From Pseudonocardia autotrophica (lineage in GTDB: Bacteria > Actinomycetota > Actinomycetes > Mycobacteriales > Pseudonocardiaceae), in the NCBI RefSeq assembly GCF_000717175.1, contig NZ_JNYD01000003.1, positions 248,001 to 312,000 of the forward strand: 64,000 nucleotides of DNA, in the 5' to 3' direction. Positions 33,152 to 42,484 of the stretch are shown here, in pieces (position 1 is the first letter of the stretch; every line of letters begins with the position of its first letter). The translations under genes and the position numbers were made by a program. The notes under the pieces were generated by a model that ran no database searches, was not told the DNA's origin, and saw only the letters and a program-made list of their open reading frames with translations.

Positions 33152-34156
33152 TCAGCCGCGGGCGAGCAGCGACCGGGCCTCCTGGGCCGCCGGGGCCTCG
33201 GCGGCGAGGTGGGCGAGCTCGGGGGAGAGCTCCTCGCCGCGGTGCGCAACGGTCTGGGCGTAGAGCCGCCCGGCCCGGTAGGAGGAGCGCACCAGCGGCC
33301 CGGCCATCACGCCGGCGAACCCGATCTTCTCGGCGGTCTCGGCGTGCTCGACGAACTCCTCCGGCTTGACCCAGCGCTCGACGGGGTGGTGGCGCTTGGA
33401 CGGGCGCAGGTACTGGGTGATCGTGATGATCTCGCAGCCGGCGTCGTGCAGGTCCGAGAGTGCCTCGGTGACCTCGTCGGGGGTCTCGCCCATGCCGAGG
33501 ATGAGGTTGGACTTGGTGACCAGGCCGTCCTCGCGGGCGGCGGTGAGCACCTCGAGGGAGCGCTCGTAGCGGAAAGCGGGCCGGATCCGCTTGAAGATCC
33601 GGGGCACGGTCTCGAGGTTGTGCGCGAGCACTTCCGGACGGGACCCGAACACCTCGGCCAGCTGCTCCGGCTTGGCGTTGAAGTCCGGGATGAGCAGCTC
33701 GACGCCGGTGCCCGGGTTCATCGCGTGGATCTGCCGGACGGTCTCGGCGTAGAGCCAGGCGCCGCCGTCGGGCAGGTCGTCCCGGGCCACCCCGGTGACG
33801 GTGGAGTACCGCAGGCCCATCTGCTGCACGGACTCGGCGACCCGCCGGGGCTCGTCGCGGTCGAGGTCGGCGGGCTTGCCGGTGTCGATCTGGCAGAAGT
33901 CGCAGCGCCGGGTGCACTGCTCGCCCCCGATGAGGAAGGTGGCCTCGCGGTCCTCCCAGCACTCGTAGATGTTGGGGCAGCCGGCCTCCTCGCACACCGT
34001 GTGCAGACCGCCCGAGCGGACCAGGCCCTTGAGCTCGGTGTACTGCGGGCCGGTGCGGGCCTTCGTCCGGATCCACGAGGGCTTCCGCTCGATCGGGGTC
34101 TCGGCGTTGCGGACCTCGAGGCGGAGCAGCTTGCGGCCTTCCGGAGCGATCGTCAC
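33152..34156 (-). CDS. lipA: Lipoyl synthase
   Basis: A 334-aa radical SAM enzyme that inserts two sulfur atoms into protein-bound octanoyl groups. The N-terminal auxiliary cluster cysteines ([12 protein letters not shown]) and the radical SAM motif CTRRCDFC are both intact, along with [22 protein letters not shown] and the C-terminal [10 protein letters not shown]. It acts on lipoyl domains of 2-oxoacid dehydrogenase E2 subunits such as SucB (42485-44305). ATG 34156. In mycobacteria lipB directly precedes lipA; here a 5-kb insertion separates them. Confidence 0.98.
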   Translation of the reverse strand: MTIAPEGRKLLRLEVRNAETPIERKPSWIRTKARTGPQYTELKGLVRSGGLHTVCEEAGCPNIYECWEDREATFLIGGEQCTRRCDFCQIDTGKPADLDRDEPRRVAESVQQMGLRYSTVTGVARDDLPDGGAWLYAETVRQIHAMNPGTGVELLIPDFNAKPEQLAEVFGSRPEVLAHNLETVPRIFKRIRPAFRYERSLEVLTAAREDGLVTKSNLILGMGETPDEVTEALSDLHDAGCEIITITQYLRPSKRHHPVERWVKPEEFVEHAETAEKIGFAGVMAGPLVRSSYRAGRLYAQTVAHRGEELSPELAHLAAEAPAAQEARSLLARG

Positions 34157-34279
34157 GGCGACCAGCCTACGCCCCGGGATCAGTGCCGACGGTCGACTCC
34201 GCAGGCTACGTCTCCGGCGTGACGCCCGTCTCCGCGGCGGTCCGGCGGCTCGTCGCGGCCCGGGCTAGCGTTGCCCGCC

Positions 34280-35200
34280 GTGGACCTCCGGATCTTCACC
34301 GAACCGCAGCAGGGTGCCGACTACGACGACCTCCTCAGGGTCGCGAGGACCGCGGAGGAGGCCGGGTTCGACGCCTTCTTCCGCTCCGACCACTACCTCG
34401 CGATGGGCGGCAGCGGCGAGCCCGGTCCGACGGACGCCTGGCTGACGCTCGCCGGGCTGGCCCGCGAGACGTCCCGGATCCGCCTGGGCACGCTCGTGTC
34501 GTCGGCCACCTTCCGGCTGCCCGGGCCGCTGGCCGTCTCGGTGGCGCAGGTGGACCGGATGTCCGGCGGCCGGGTGGAGCTCGGCCTGGGTACGGGCTGG
34601 TTCGAGGCGGAGCACGCCGCCTACGGCATTCCCTTCCCGCCGCTGCGCGAGCGCTTCGACCGGCTCGCCGAGCAGCTGGAGATCGTCACCGGGCTGTGGG
34701 GCACGCTGCCGGGGGAGCGCTTCGAGTACTCCGGCGACCACTACACCGTCACCGACTCGCCGGCGCTGCCCAAGCCCGTCCAGCAGCCCGGCCCGCCGGT
34801 GATCGTCGGGGGCAAGGGGAAGCAGCGCACCCCGGCGCTGGCCGCGCGGTTCGCCTCGGAGTTCAACGTCCCCTTCTCCTCGATGGACGACGTCGCCGCG
34901 CAGTTCGGCAGGGTCGACGAGGCCTGCGCCGCGGCGGGCCGGGACCCGAAGGAGATCGTCCGCTCCATCGCCCAGGTGGTCTGCGTGGGCCGGACGGAGG
35001 AACAGGTGAAGGCCCGCGCGCTGGCCATCGGCCGCGAGGTCGACGAGCTCCGGGCCAACGGGCTCGCGGGCTCCCCGGAGGAGGTCGCCGACCGGCTGGG
35101 GCAGTGGGCGGAGCGGACCGGCATCACCCGCGTCTACCTCCAGGTGCTGGACCTCGGTGATCTCGACCATCTGGAGCTCATCGCCGCCCACCTCCTCTGA
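34280..35200 (+). CDS. LLM-class F420-dependent oxidoreductase
   Basis: A 306-aa luciferase-like monooxygenase family protein. Segments such as LARETSRIRLGTLVSSATFR, GGRVELGLGTGWFEAEH and PPVIVGGKGKQRTPALAAR are typical of the actinobacterial F420-dependent branch. It would transfer hydride between F420 and an unknown substrate. GTG 34280 is chosen (VDLRIFTEP); a TAGCGT -10-like element lies 11 nt upstream (34266-34271), so the message may be nearly leaderless. Divergent from lipA. It starts the segment inserted between lipA and lipB. Confidence 0.9.
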   Translation: MDLRIFTEPQQGADYDDLLRVARTAEEAGFDAFFRSDHYLAMGGSGEPGPTDAWLTLAGLARETSRIRLGTLVSSATFRLPGPLAVSVAQVDRMSGGRVELGLGTGWFEAEHAAYGIPFPPLRERFDRLAEQLEIVTGLWGTLPGERFEYSGDHYTVTDSPALPKPVQQPGPPVIVGGKGKQRTPALAARFASEFNVPFSSMDDVAAQFGRVDEACAAAGRDPKEIVRSIAQVVCVGRTEEQVKARALAIGREVDELRANGLAGSPEEVADRLGQWAERTGITRVYLQVLDLGDLDHLELIAAHLL

Positions 35201-35239
35201 GCCCCGCGCGGCGACCGCTCGGCGCGGATCGTCGCGGCG

Positions 35240-35256
35240 TCATCACTCCGTGATGA
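35240..35256. promoter_or_regulatory. Inverted repeat upstream of the exopolysaccharide operon
   Basis: TCATCAC-TCC-GTGATGA, 7-bp arms with a 3-nt centre, about 110 bp before the first gene of the operon at 35369-39358. It could be an operator. A promoter is expected between it and the start, but no clear hexamers were found. Confidence 0.4.
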
Positions 35257-35368
35257 ACCGTCCGTAACGGGCGCGTTCCCTCCGTCGATTGCCAGACGCA
35301 AGTGTCGGCCACTCTCCGTGAGTCCTCGGACGAACGGAGTAGGCCTTTTGTAGTACTGGTTCATTCGG

Positions 35369-36436
35369 ATGAGGGAAGACCTGCTCGTGCGTACGCACTC
35401 CCGCTCGGGGCGTCATCCGGCCCTGCTCACCCTGCTCGCCCTCCCGGCGCTGCTCCTCGCGGCGTGCGGGACCGGGCCGACGGGGGAGGGCACGGCCGGG
35501 AGCAGCGCTGCCGGCACCACCGCGACCGCCGGCACCACGGCGTCGGGCACGCGCGTTCTGCCGTACGTCGACGCGTCGCTCGCGCCCTCCCCGCTCCCCG
35601 CGATGGCCGACGCCAGCGGGGTCACCGACGCCGTCCTCGGCTTCGTCCTCGCCGGCGCCGGCGGCTGCACGCCCACGTGGGGCGGCACCCAGCCCGTGAC
35701 CGCGCCCGCCGTCGTGGCGGCCGCGCGGGACCTCACCGACCGCGGCGGCGCGGTCGCCGTCGCCACCGGCGGCGCCACGGGCGCCTACCTCGAGAGCGCC
35801 TGTCCCGACGCCGCGTCGCTGGCCCGCGCCTACGACGAGGCGCTCGACGCGGTCGGCAGCACCGAGCTCGTCGTCGACGTCGAGGCGGACGTCCCCGTCG
35901 CCACCGTCGTCGAGGCACTGCGGACCGTGCAGGACGAGCGGCACGCCACCGTCACGCTGACCCTCAAGGTCGACGACGCCGAGCGCGGCCTCACTCCGTC
36001 CGCCGTCGACCTCGTCCGTGCGGCCGACCGGGCCGGGGTCGACGCCCGCGTCGACGCCATGATCATGAACTTCCCCTACACCGGGTCGTGGGCCGACGCG
36101 ATGACCGGCGCCACGGACACCGTCCTCGGCCAGCTCGGCGAGGTGTGGTCGGGCTCCGACGAGGTCGCCGTCGCGGCCCGCACCGGCGCCGTGTTCATGC
36201 TCGGGCGGACCGACCTCGGTGCCGTCACCACGCTCGACGACGCCACCGCCGTGGTCCGCGACGCCCGCGGACGCGGCCTCGGCACCGTCGGCTTCTGGTC
36301 CGTCGGCCGGGACAACGGCGGTTGCCCCGACCGCCCCACCGCCTCCTTCGACTGCAGCGGCATCGCGCAGTCGCCCTTCGCCTTCACCCTGGCCGCCCGC
36401 GACGCGGCCGCGTCCCCCGAGGAAGGTCCCCGATGA
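35369..36436 (+). CDS. Chitinase-like (GH18-fold) lipoprotein
   Basis: A 355-aa exported lipoprotein with signal peptide and lipobox LAAC (Cys33), a Gly/Thr/Ala-rich linker (34-60) and a barrel-like domain resembling bacterial chitinase-like (GH18-type) proteins: TRVLPYVDAS at strand 1, ELVVDVEADV with Asp170 and Glu172 at the catalytic-strand position, and MIMNFPYTGSW later. A full DGxDxDxE motif is not present, so activity is uncertain; it may bind or trim an amino-sugar polymer. ATG 35369 is the longest start; GTG 35387 also leaves a full signal. Its stop overlaps the next gene by 4 bp (ATGA). First gene of a three-gene operon ending in a deacetylase-synthase fusion. Confidence 0.75.
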   Translation: MREDLLVRTHSRSGRHPALLTLLALPALLLAACGTGPTGEGTAGSSAAGTTATAGTTASGTRVLPYVDASLAPSPLPAMADASGVTDAVLGFVLAGAGGCTPTWGGTQPVTAPAVVAAARDLTDRGGAVAVATGGATGAYLESACPDAASLARAYDEALDAVGSTELVVDVEADVPVATVVEALRTVQDERHATVTLTLKVDDAERGLTPSAVDLVRAADRAGVDARVDAMIMNFPYTGSWADAMTGATDTVLGQLGEVWSGSDEVAVAARTGAVFMLGRTDLGAVTTLDDATAVVRDARGRGLGTVGFWSVGRDNGGCPDRPTASFDCSGIAQSPFAFTLAARDAAASPEEGPR

Positions 36437-37197
36437 ACGACGACGACACCCTCGCGTACCGGGAGGTCCCCGAGCGGGGCCCGGTGTTCGTCGACGGCAG
36501 CGGCCGGCGCCAGCGCCGGATCCGGATGGCCGTGTACGGGCTGGTCTCGATGTGCCTGGTGTTCCTGATCGTCGTCGGGACGAGCCTGGTGGCCGGGCAG
36601 CGCACGCCCATGCTCGACATCCCCGTGCTCGGCAACCTGCTGCCCGCGCCCGAGGCGGAGGCCGCGGACGACACGGAGGGCGAGCTGCGCCCGGAGGCGC
36701 CGCCGTCCCAGGGCGGCCTGATCGGCGACGTCACCACCACCTCGACCGGGACCACCGGCGGGACGACGACGGGTGGCGCCGCCGGCGTCATCGCCCCGCT
36801 GGCCGGGCTGCCCGCGGCCCCGCTCGCCCCGGCCCCTGCCCCCGCCGCGGTCGCCCCGGCGGCGCCGGTCCCGGCCGCCCCCGTGCCGGGCGCCCCGGTT
36901 GCGGTCGACCCGGCGGCCCCGGTCCCGACGACGCCGCCGCCGAACACCGAGGGCCAGCCGGACACTCCGCCGGCCACGACCACCCCGCCGACCAGCTCGA
37001 ACCCGCCGGTGACCACCATCCCGCCGACGACGAAGCCGCCCACGACCACGACCCCGCCGGCGACCACGACCAAGCCGCCGGTCGTCATCACGACCGTCAA
37101 GCCGACCGTCACGACGCCCCCGCCGGTGACCACCACGGTGCCGCCGACCACGCCCACGGTCGTGCCCACCACCACGACGACCCCGGTCCCGGCCTAG
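36433..37197 (+). CDS. Single-pass membrane protein with Pro/Thr-rich extracellular tail
   Basis: A 254-aa protein: a cytoplasmic N-terminus of about 30 residues, one membrane helix (about 32-56, VYGLVSMCLVFLIVVGTSLV), an acidic stretch, then about 160 residues of low-complexity Ala/Pro followed by Thr/Pro repeats (TTPP, TTKPP) to the end. The tail looks like a cell-wall-spanning or O-glycosylated stalk. The start overlaps the chitinase-like stop and the gene ends 13 bp before the deacetylase-GT2 gene. No domain recognised. It may tether the polymer or the synthase to the wall. The Thr/Pro codons make the DNA internally repetitive, so length may vary between strains. Confidence 0.8.
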   Translation: MNDDDTLAYREVPERGPVFVDGSGRRQRRIRMAVYGLVSMCLVFLIVVGTSLVAGQRTPMLDIPVLGNLLPAPEAEAADDTEGELRPEAPPSQGGLIGDVTTTSTGTTGGTTTGGAAGVIAPLAGLPAAPLAPAPAPAAVAPAAPVPAAPVPGAPVAVDPAAPVPTTPPPNTEGQPDTPPATTTPPTSSNPPVTTIPPTTKPPTTTTPPATTTKPPVVITTVKPTVTTPPPVTTTVPPTTPTVVPTTTTTPVPA

Positions 37198-37210
37198 GAG
37201 CACGCAGAAC

Positions 37211-39358
37211 ATGCCCAGTCGCATCCGCAGGCGCGGGAGCGGTTTCTCCCTCGGCAAGTTCGTCGTCGCCGTGGTGGTGCTCGCGACGTTCGTCGCCGTG
37301 CTCCTCCTCAACGGCGTCCTGACCGCGAAGACCTCCTCCGACGCGGAGGGCCACCTCCAGCGGGGTCCGGACGACCAGGTGCCCGTCGCCGTGCACGACG
37401 GCGGGTCGGCGATCGACACCATCCACGACCCCGTCCGCACCCTGAGCTACCCGGCGAAGACGATCGCCCTGACCTTCGACGACGGCCCGGACCCCGAGTG
37501 GACGCCGCAGATCCTCGAGGTCCTGGAGAAGTACCAGGTCCCGGGCACGTTCTTCGTGCTCGGCTCGCTGGCCGCGCAGCACCCCGACCTGGTCCGGGAG
37601 ATGCGCGCCACCGGGTCCGAGATCGGGTTGCACACCTTCACGCACCCGAACCTGGCCGAGGCGTCGACGAACCGGATCGACCGCGAGCTGACCCTCACCC
37701 AGCTGGCTCTCGCGGGCGCCACGGGCGAGATCTCGTACCTCGTGCGGCCGCCGTACTCCTCGCGCTCCGACGCGCTCACCAACAACGAGTACGAGGTCGT
37801 GCGGGAGCTCGGCGAGCGCGGGTACGTCACGGCGCTGACCGACTTCGACAGCCGCGACTGGGAGCGCAAGGGCGTCGAGGTCATCGAGAAGGCCTCCACT
37901 CCGAGCTCCGACGCCGGCGGCGCGCTGCTGCTGCACGACGCCGGCGGCGACCGGACGCAGACCGTCGCCGCGCTGGACCGGCTGATCCCGCAGCTGCAGG
38001 CGCAGGGCTGGCGGTTCACCACGGTGAGCGAGGGCCTGGGCCTGCCGACGGCGAACACGCCGGCCGACACCTGGGACCGCGTCTTCGGCACGATCCTGGT
38101 CGGCGCCGCGGGCGTCTCCACCTACATCGTCCGTGGGCTGGAGTGGCTGCTCCTGCTGGTCGGCGCGCTGGTCGTCGCGCGGCTGGCGATCATGGTCGTG
38201 GTCGCCCGCCGGCACGCGAAGCAGAGCCGCCTCGCCACCCGCAGCCGCAGCGGCCCGTGGTTCACCGACCCCGTGTCCGTCGTGGTGCCCGCCTACAACG
38301 AGAAGGAGTGCATCGAGCACACGGTGCGCTCGCTGGTCGCGAGCGACCATCCCGTCGAGATCATCGTGGTCGACGACGGCTCGACGGACGGGACGCCGGA
38401 CATCGTCGAGCGACTCGGCCTGCCCGGGGTGCGCGTGCTCCGGCAGCCCAACGGCGGCAAGCCGGCGGCGCTGAACGCCGGCATCCGGGCGGCGCGCCAC
38501 GAGATCGTCGTGATGATCGACGGCGACACCGTCTTCGAGCCGACGACGGTCGGGACCCTGGTGCAGCCCTTCGTCCGGCCCGAGGTCGGCGCAGTGGCGG
38601 GCAACGCGAAGGTCGCCAACCGGCGCAGCCTGGTGTCGCGCTGGCAGCACATCGAGTACGTGATGGGCTTCAACCTCGACCGCCGCGTCTACGACCTGTG
38701 GCGCTGCATGACCACCGTGCCCGGCGCGGTCGGCGCGTTCCGCCGCAGCGCCCTCCTCGAGGTCGGCGGCGTCAGTGACGACACCCTCGCCGAGGACACG
38801 GACCTCACGATGGCGCTGTGCCGGGCCGGCTGGCGCGTGGTCTACGAGGAGCGCGCCCGCGCCTGGACCGAGGCGCCGGGCACCCTGGGGCAGCTGTGGC
38901 GGCAGCGCTACCGCTGGAGCTACGGGACCATCCAGTCGATGTGGAAGCACCGGGCGTCGGTCGTGGCGCGCGGGCCGGCGGGACACTTCGGCCGCGTCGG
39001 ACTGCTGAACATCGCGCTGTTCCAGGTGGTGCTGCCGCTGCTCGCGCCGCTGGTCGACGTGTTCCTGGTCTACGGCCTGTTCTTCCTCGACCCCGTGACC
39101 ACGCTGGTGGCCTGGGGCGGCGTGCAGCTCATCCAGCTGTTCGCCGCGGTCTACGCGTTCCGGCTGGAGCGCGAGAAGATCGGCGTGCTGTGGCTGCTGC
39201 CCTTCCAGCAGATCGTCTACCGGCAGCTGATGTACGCGGTGCTCATCCAGTCGATCATGACCGCCCTGGCGGGCATCCGGCTGAAGTGGCAGAAGCTGCG
39301 CCGCACCGGCGACTTCGGTGGCGCGCCCGTCGAGCGGACGGTGGGCGCAGGCCTGTAG
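37211..39358 (+). CDS. Bifunctional polysaccharide deacetylase / family 2 glycosyltransferase (MatB-like)
   Basis: A 715-aa fusion. After a membrane anchor (about 15-38) comes a NodB-type deacetylase domain (80-280): LTFDDGPD, HTFTH (141-145), RPPY (179-182) and LLLHD (239-243). Two membrane helices (about 291-332) lead to a processive GT2 domain: VVVPAYNE, DDGS (388-391), DGD (437-439), AEDTD (527-531) and QRYRW (565-569), then C-terminal helices. Such a protein can polymerise and partially de-N-acetylate a beta-glucosaminan; from memory Streptomyces MatB, involved in poly-N-acetylglucosamine-like matrix, has this architecture. Third gene of the operon. A 40-nt palindrome follows its stop. 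Confidence 0.92.
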   Translation: MPSRIRRRGSGFSLGKFVVAVVVLATFVAVLLLNGVLTAKTSSDAEGHLQRGPDDQVPVAVHDGGSAIDTIHDPVRTLSYPAKTIALTFDDGPDPEWTPQILEVLEKYQVPGTFFVLGSLAAQHPDLVREMRATGSEIGLHTFTHPNLAEASTNRIDRELTLTQLALAGATGEISYLVRPPYSSRSDALTNNEYEVVRELGERGYVTALTDFDSRDWERKGVEVIEKASTPSSDAGGALLLHDAGGDRTQTVAALDRLIPQLQAQGWRFTTVSEGLGLPTANTPADTWDRVFGTILVGAAGVSTYIVRGLEWLLLLVGALVVARLAIMVVVARRHAKQSRLATRSRSGPWFTDPVSVVVPAYNEKECIEHTVRSLVASDHPVEIIVVDDGSTDGTPDIVERLGLPGVRVLRQPNGGKPAALNAGIRAARHEIVVMIDGDTVFEPTTVGTLVQPFVRPEVGAVAGNAKVANRRSLVSRWQHIEYVMGFNLDRRVYDLWRCMTTVPGAVGAFRRSALLEVGGVSDDTLAEDTDLTMALCRAGWRVVYEERARAWTEAPGTLGQLWRQRYRWSYGTIQSMWKHRASVVARGPAGHFGRVGLLNIALFQVVLPLLAPLVDVFLVYGLFFLDPVTTLVAWGGVQLIQLFAAVYAFRLEREKIGVLWLLPFQQIVYRQLMYAVLIQSIMTALAGIRLKWQKLRRTGDFGGAPVERTVGAGL

Positions 39359-39364
39359 TCCGTC

Positions 39365-39404
39365 GTGAGTGGCGATGGTCGCTCCAGCGACCATCGCCAC
39401 TCAC
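39365..39404. repeat. 40-nt GTGAGTG palindrome, copy 2 (likely bidirectional terminator)
   Basis: Arms GTGAGTGGCGATGGTCGCT and complement, 19 bp with a 2-nt centre. It starts 7 nt after the deacetylase-GT2 stop and ends 5 nt before the convergent lipB stop codon. Same total length and same outer 7 bp as the copies at 22213 and 53706, but a different inner core. Confidence 0.9.
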
Positions 39405-39408
39405 GGGC

Positions 39409-40170
39409 TCAGTGGAGCGAGGGGTGCAGCTGCAGGTCCAGGCCGGCGACGTCCGCAGCGACCGGGACCTCGCGCCGCGGGACCGCGTGCTCGCGGACCG
39501 GCAGGGCGCCCTCAAGGGCGGCGAGCACCGCGTCCGTGACGCCCGCCAGCACCTCGTCCGTGGTCACCTCGCGGCCCAGCTCGGCGGACAACGAGGTCAC
39601 GCCGGCGTCGGTGATCCCGCAGGGCACGATCCGGCCGAACTCGGCGAGGTCGGGGTCGCAGTTGAGGGCGAAGCCGTGCAACGTCACCCCGCCCTGCACC
39701 CGGACGCCGATGGCGGCGATCTTGCGCTCGGGGCGCAGGTCGTCGGCCGGGAGCCACACGCCGCTGCGGCCGTCGACCCGGCCGGCGGTGCTCACGCCGA
39801 GGCCGTGGCAGACCGCGATCAGGGCCTCCTCGAGCCGCCGCACGTAGTCGACGACGTCGAGGGGCTCGCCGAGCGAGACGATCGGGTAGCCGACGAGCTG
39901 GCCCGGGCCGTGCCAGGTGATCCGGCCGCCGCGGTCGACGTCGATGACGGGGCTGCCGTCCGTGGGACGGTCCTCGGGGCGGGTCCGCTTGCCCGCGGTG
40001 TACACCGACGGGTGCTCGAGGAGCATGAGCACGTCCGGTCCGGTCCCGGCGCGCCGCGCCTCGGCGTTGGCGCGCTGGACGTCCCAGGCGGTGAGGTAGT
40101 CGACCGTGCCGAGCAGGTCCACCCGAACGGGGTTGGGGGAGCGGCGGCACGAGGTTCCCTGGCTGGCCAC
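39409..40170 (-). CDS. lipB: Lipoyl(octanoyl) transferase
   Basis: A 253-aa octanoyltransferase that moves octanoate from acyl carrier protein to lipoyl domains, upstream of LipA. The signature [17 protein letters not shown] (80-96), the catalytic Cys184 in IVPCGI and Lys150 in RKIAAIGV form the expected Cys/Lys dyad. The start is somewhat uncertain: GTG 40170 gives a 15-residue lead-in before the family core (VDLLGTVDY); GTG codons a few residues later are possible. Separated from the FAD oxidoreductase stop downstream on the chromosome by about 75 bp. Confidence 0.96.
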   Translation of the reverse strand: MASQGTSCRRSPNPVRVDLLGTVDYLTAWDVQRANAEARRAGTGPDVLMLLEHPSVYTAGKRTRPEDRPTDGSPVIDVDRGGRITWHGPGQLVGYPIVSLGEPLDVVDYVRRLEEALIAVCHGLGVSTAGRVDGRSGVWLPADDLRPERKIAAIGVRVQGGVTLHGFALNCDPDLAEFGRIVPCGITDAGVTSLSAELGREVTTDEVLAGVTDAVLAALEGALPVREHAVPRREVPVAADVAGLDLQLHPSLH

Positions 40171-40244
40171 CGGCCCAGGGTACGCCCGCGTTCCGGAGCG
40201 GCAGGGCGGGCGTGGCCACACCACAGGGACCTCACACCCGGCGC

Positions 40245-41474
40245 TCATGTCAGGGCGCGCAGCACCTCCGCGGCCGCCCGCCGCCCGCTGACCAGGGCGC
40301 CCTGGGTCGACGGGGTGTCCCGGTGGTCCCCGCACACGAAAAGTCCGTCGCCGAGCGCGACCCCGCTGCGCAGCGGGCGGCCGGGGAGGAAGGCGGGCAG
40401 CGCCCCGCGGATCTCGGCGAGGTGCACGAGCTCCCACCGGTAGGTGCCGGTGCCGTAGATCCGGGCCAGCTCGCGGCGCACCTCGGGCTCGGGGATCGCC
40501 GGGCCGACGACCGTCGAGGACACCAGCGGGCGGCCGGAGGCCGAGTACTCCGGGGCCGCCGGCGTGAGGACGACGGTGTTGGCGACGGGCCCGCCGGTCC
40601 CGTCGAGGTGCAGGACCGGCTCGTCGGCCGGGGGCTCCGGCATGGTGTGGTACCAGGTCGTGAGCGTTCTGGTCTCCGGTGCGGTGACGCCGGGGAGCAG
40701 CCGCGCGGCGGTCGCCGCGTCCGTCGCGACGACCACGGCGCGGGCGGTGACCTCGCCGGCCGCCGTCCGGACGACCGGGGTGGGCCCGCCGGTCACGGCC
40801 TCGACCGGGGTGTCCAGCCGGACCGGCACCCCGACGGCCAGGCGCCGGGGGAGGGCCTCCATGCCGTCGGCCGGCACGAAGACCCGGCCGAGCGCGAAGC
40901 TCCGCCACACCAGCCGGACGAAGCCCTCGCTCGTCGCGAGCTCGCGGTCGGCGAGCACGCCCGAGAGGAAGGGCCGCAGGAAGGTCTCGGTGGCCGTGCC
41001 GCCCAGCCCGGCGGCGGCCAGGTCCGCGGCCGCCGACCGGGCCGTGCGGAGGGCGGTGCGGCCCGGCGGGGTGCCGAGCACCCGGGCGGTCCACGCGGCG
41101 AGTTTCGCCAGGTCTGCGGGCGGGAGCGCGCGCAGCGAGGCGGGCGCCGCGGTGGGGGTGCGCAGTGGGTTGACGAACCGGCGAAGCGAGCCGTCGGCGG
41201 CCCGGATCGCGGCGCCCGGGACGAACGGCCGCATGGCCAGCGACTCCGGCCCGTCCGGCCCGAGGACCGTGCGCAACGCGGGATAGGCGGTGTTGAGGAC
41301 CTGGAACCCGCGGTCGCAGCGGAAGCCGTCGACGACGTCCGTCGCGATCCGGCCGCCGACCCGGTCGGCGGCCTCGAGGACCGTCACGTCGAGCCCGCGG
41401 CGGCGCAGGATCCGCGCGGCCCGCAGCCCGGCGACCCCCGCCCCGACGACGGCGACGTCCGTGTCGGTGCTCAT
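40245..41474 (-). CDS. FAD-dependent amine oxidase/protoporphyrinogen oxidase-like protein
   Basis: A 409-aa flavoprotein. The N-terminus has the Rossmann dinucleotide motif [17 protein letters not shown] and the GG motif VGGRIATD; the C-terminus has [20 protein letters not shown], the FAD-binding end typical of the NAD(P)/FAD amine oxidase superfamily. Relatives include carotenoid desaturases, protoporphyrinogen oxidases and lysyl-type oxidases; no carotenoid or heme gene is nearby, so the reaction is unknown. The ATG overlaps the stop of the SDR epimerase gene by 4 bp (ATGA), so the two are cotranslated. Confidence 0.85.
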   Translation of the reverse strand: MSTDTDVAVVGAGVAGLRAARILRRRGLDVTVLEAADRVGGRIATDVVDGFRCDRGFQVLNTAYPALRTVLGPDGPESLAMRPFVPGAAIRAADGSLRRFVNPLRTPTAAPASLRALPPADLAKLAAWTARVLGTPPGRTALRTARSAAADLAAAGLGGTATETFLRPFLSGVLADRELATSEGFVRLVWRSFALGRVFVPADGMEALPRRLAVGVPVRLDTPVEAVTGGPTPVVRTAAGEVTARAVVVATDAATAARLLPGVTAPETRTLTTWYHTMPEPPADEPVLHLDGTGGPVANTVVLTPAAPEYSASGRPLVSSTVVGPAIPEPEVRRELARIYGTGTYRWELVHLAEIRGALPAFLPGRPLRSGVALGDGLFVCGDHRDTPSTQGALVSGRRAAAEVLRALT

Positions 41475-42361
41475 GCCCGGACGGCGGCGGAGAGCGCGTC
41501 GGCGAGGGTGGTGTGCCGGAACGTGAAGCCGGCCCCGAGCAACGCCCGCGGCACCGCACGCTGCGAGTACAGCAGCATCTCCCGGCCCATGTCGCCGAGC
41601 ACGGTGCTCACCGCGAAGGCCGGGACGACCAGCGGCGCGGGCCGCCCGACGGCGCTCGCGAGGGTCTGGGTCAGGACCTTGTTGGTCACGGGGGCGGGCC
41701 CGGTGACGTTGACCGGGCCGCTCAGCGCGTCGTTCTCGACGGCGAACCGGATGGCCGAGACCTCGTCGTCGAGCGAGACCCAGGGCATGTACTGCTCGCC
41801 GCTGCCGATCCGCGCGCCCAGGAACGCCTTCCACACCGGGCGCATCAGCGCCAGCAGCCCGCCCGACGGCGACAGGACCAGCCCCGTGCGCAGCCGGACC
41901 ACACGGGCGCCGGCGTCCGCGGCCGGGGCGGTGGCGGCCTCCCAGTCCCGGCAGACCTCGGCCAGGAACCCCTCGCCCGACGGCGCGGACTCGTCGATCT
42001 CGTCCGGCCCGGCGTCGCCGTAGTAGCCGACCGCGGAGCCGCTGACGAAGGCCGGGACGCCGGCCCGGGCGACGGCGGTGGCCAGCACCTCGGTCGGGAC
42101 GTTGCGGCTGTCCCGGATGGCCTGCTTGCGCGCGCCGCTCCACGGCCGGTCGGCGATCCCGACGCCGCCGAGGCTCACCACGGCGTCGGCCCCGTCGAGG
42201 GCGCCCTCGTCGATCGCGCCCGACGGCGGGTCCCAGCCGCGCTCGTCCGGGGCCGACGGGGCGCGGCGGACCAGCCGCACGACCTCGTGGCCCGCCTCCC
42301 GGAGGCCGGCGACCAGGGCGGTTCCGATCAGGCCGGACGAACCGGCGACGACGACGCGCAC
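41471..42361 (-). CDS. TIGR01777-family (DUF1731) SDR epimerase
   Basis: A 296-aa atypical short-chain dehydrogenase. N-terminal [19 protein letters not shown] is the nucleotide-binding motif, [10 protein letters not shown] carries the YYG signature of this family, and the C-terminal DUF1731 extension ([20 protein letters not shown]) is intact. Corresponds to M. tuberculosis Rv2216, which also lies between lipB and dlaT. GTG 42361 is the natural start; upstream in-frame codons lie in a poorly conserved stretch. Members relate to cell-division inhibitor SulA only by old naming; real substrate unknown. Confidence 0.92.
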   Translation of the reverse strand: MRVVVAGSSGLIGTALVAGLREAGHEVVRLVRRAPSAPDERGWDPPSGAIDEGALDGADAVVSLGGVGIADRPWSGARKQAIRDSRNVPTEVLATAVARAGVPAFVSGSAVGYYGDAGPDEIDESAPSGEGFLAEVCRDWEAATAPAADAGARVVRLRTGLVLSPSGGLLALMRPVWKAFLGARIGSGEQYMPWVSLDDEVSAIRFAVENDALSGPVNVTGPAPVTNKVLTQTLASAVGRPAPLVVPAFAVSTVLGDMGREMLLYSQRAVPRALLGAGFTFRHTTLADALSAAVRA

Positions 42362-42430
42362 GGCCCGGATCCTTCCGAACCCGGCCGGAGCGCGCGACCC
42401 GGGCACGCCGACACGGGTGCGTGAGAACGG

Positions 42431-42464
42431 CCGGAGGGGCCCGCGACCTGCGGGACCCCTCCGG
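42431..42464. terminator. Hairpin terminator downstream of sucB
   Basis: CCGGAGGGG pairs with CCCCTCCGG (9 bp), extended by an inner 5-bp CCCGC/GCGGG stem after a single bulged A, with a 5-nt loop. It lies about 20 bp past the sucB stop on the minus strand, before the SDR gene. Confidence 0.7.
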
Positions 42465-42484
42465 GTGTGACGTTGCGGCGGGCG

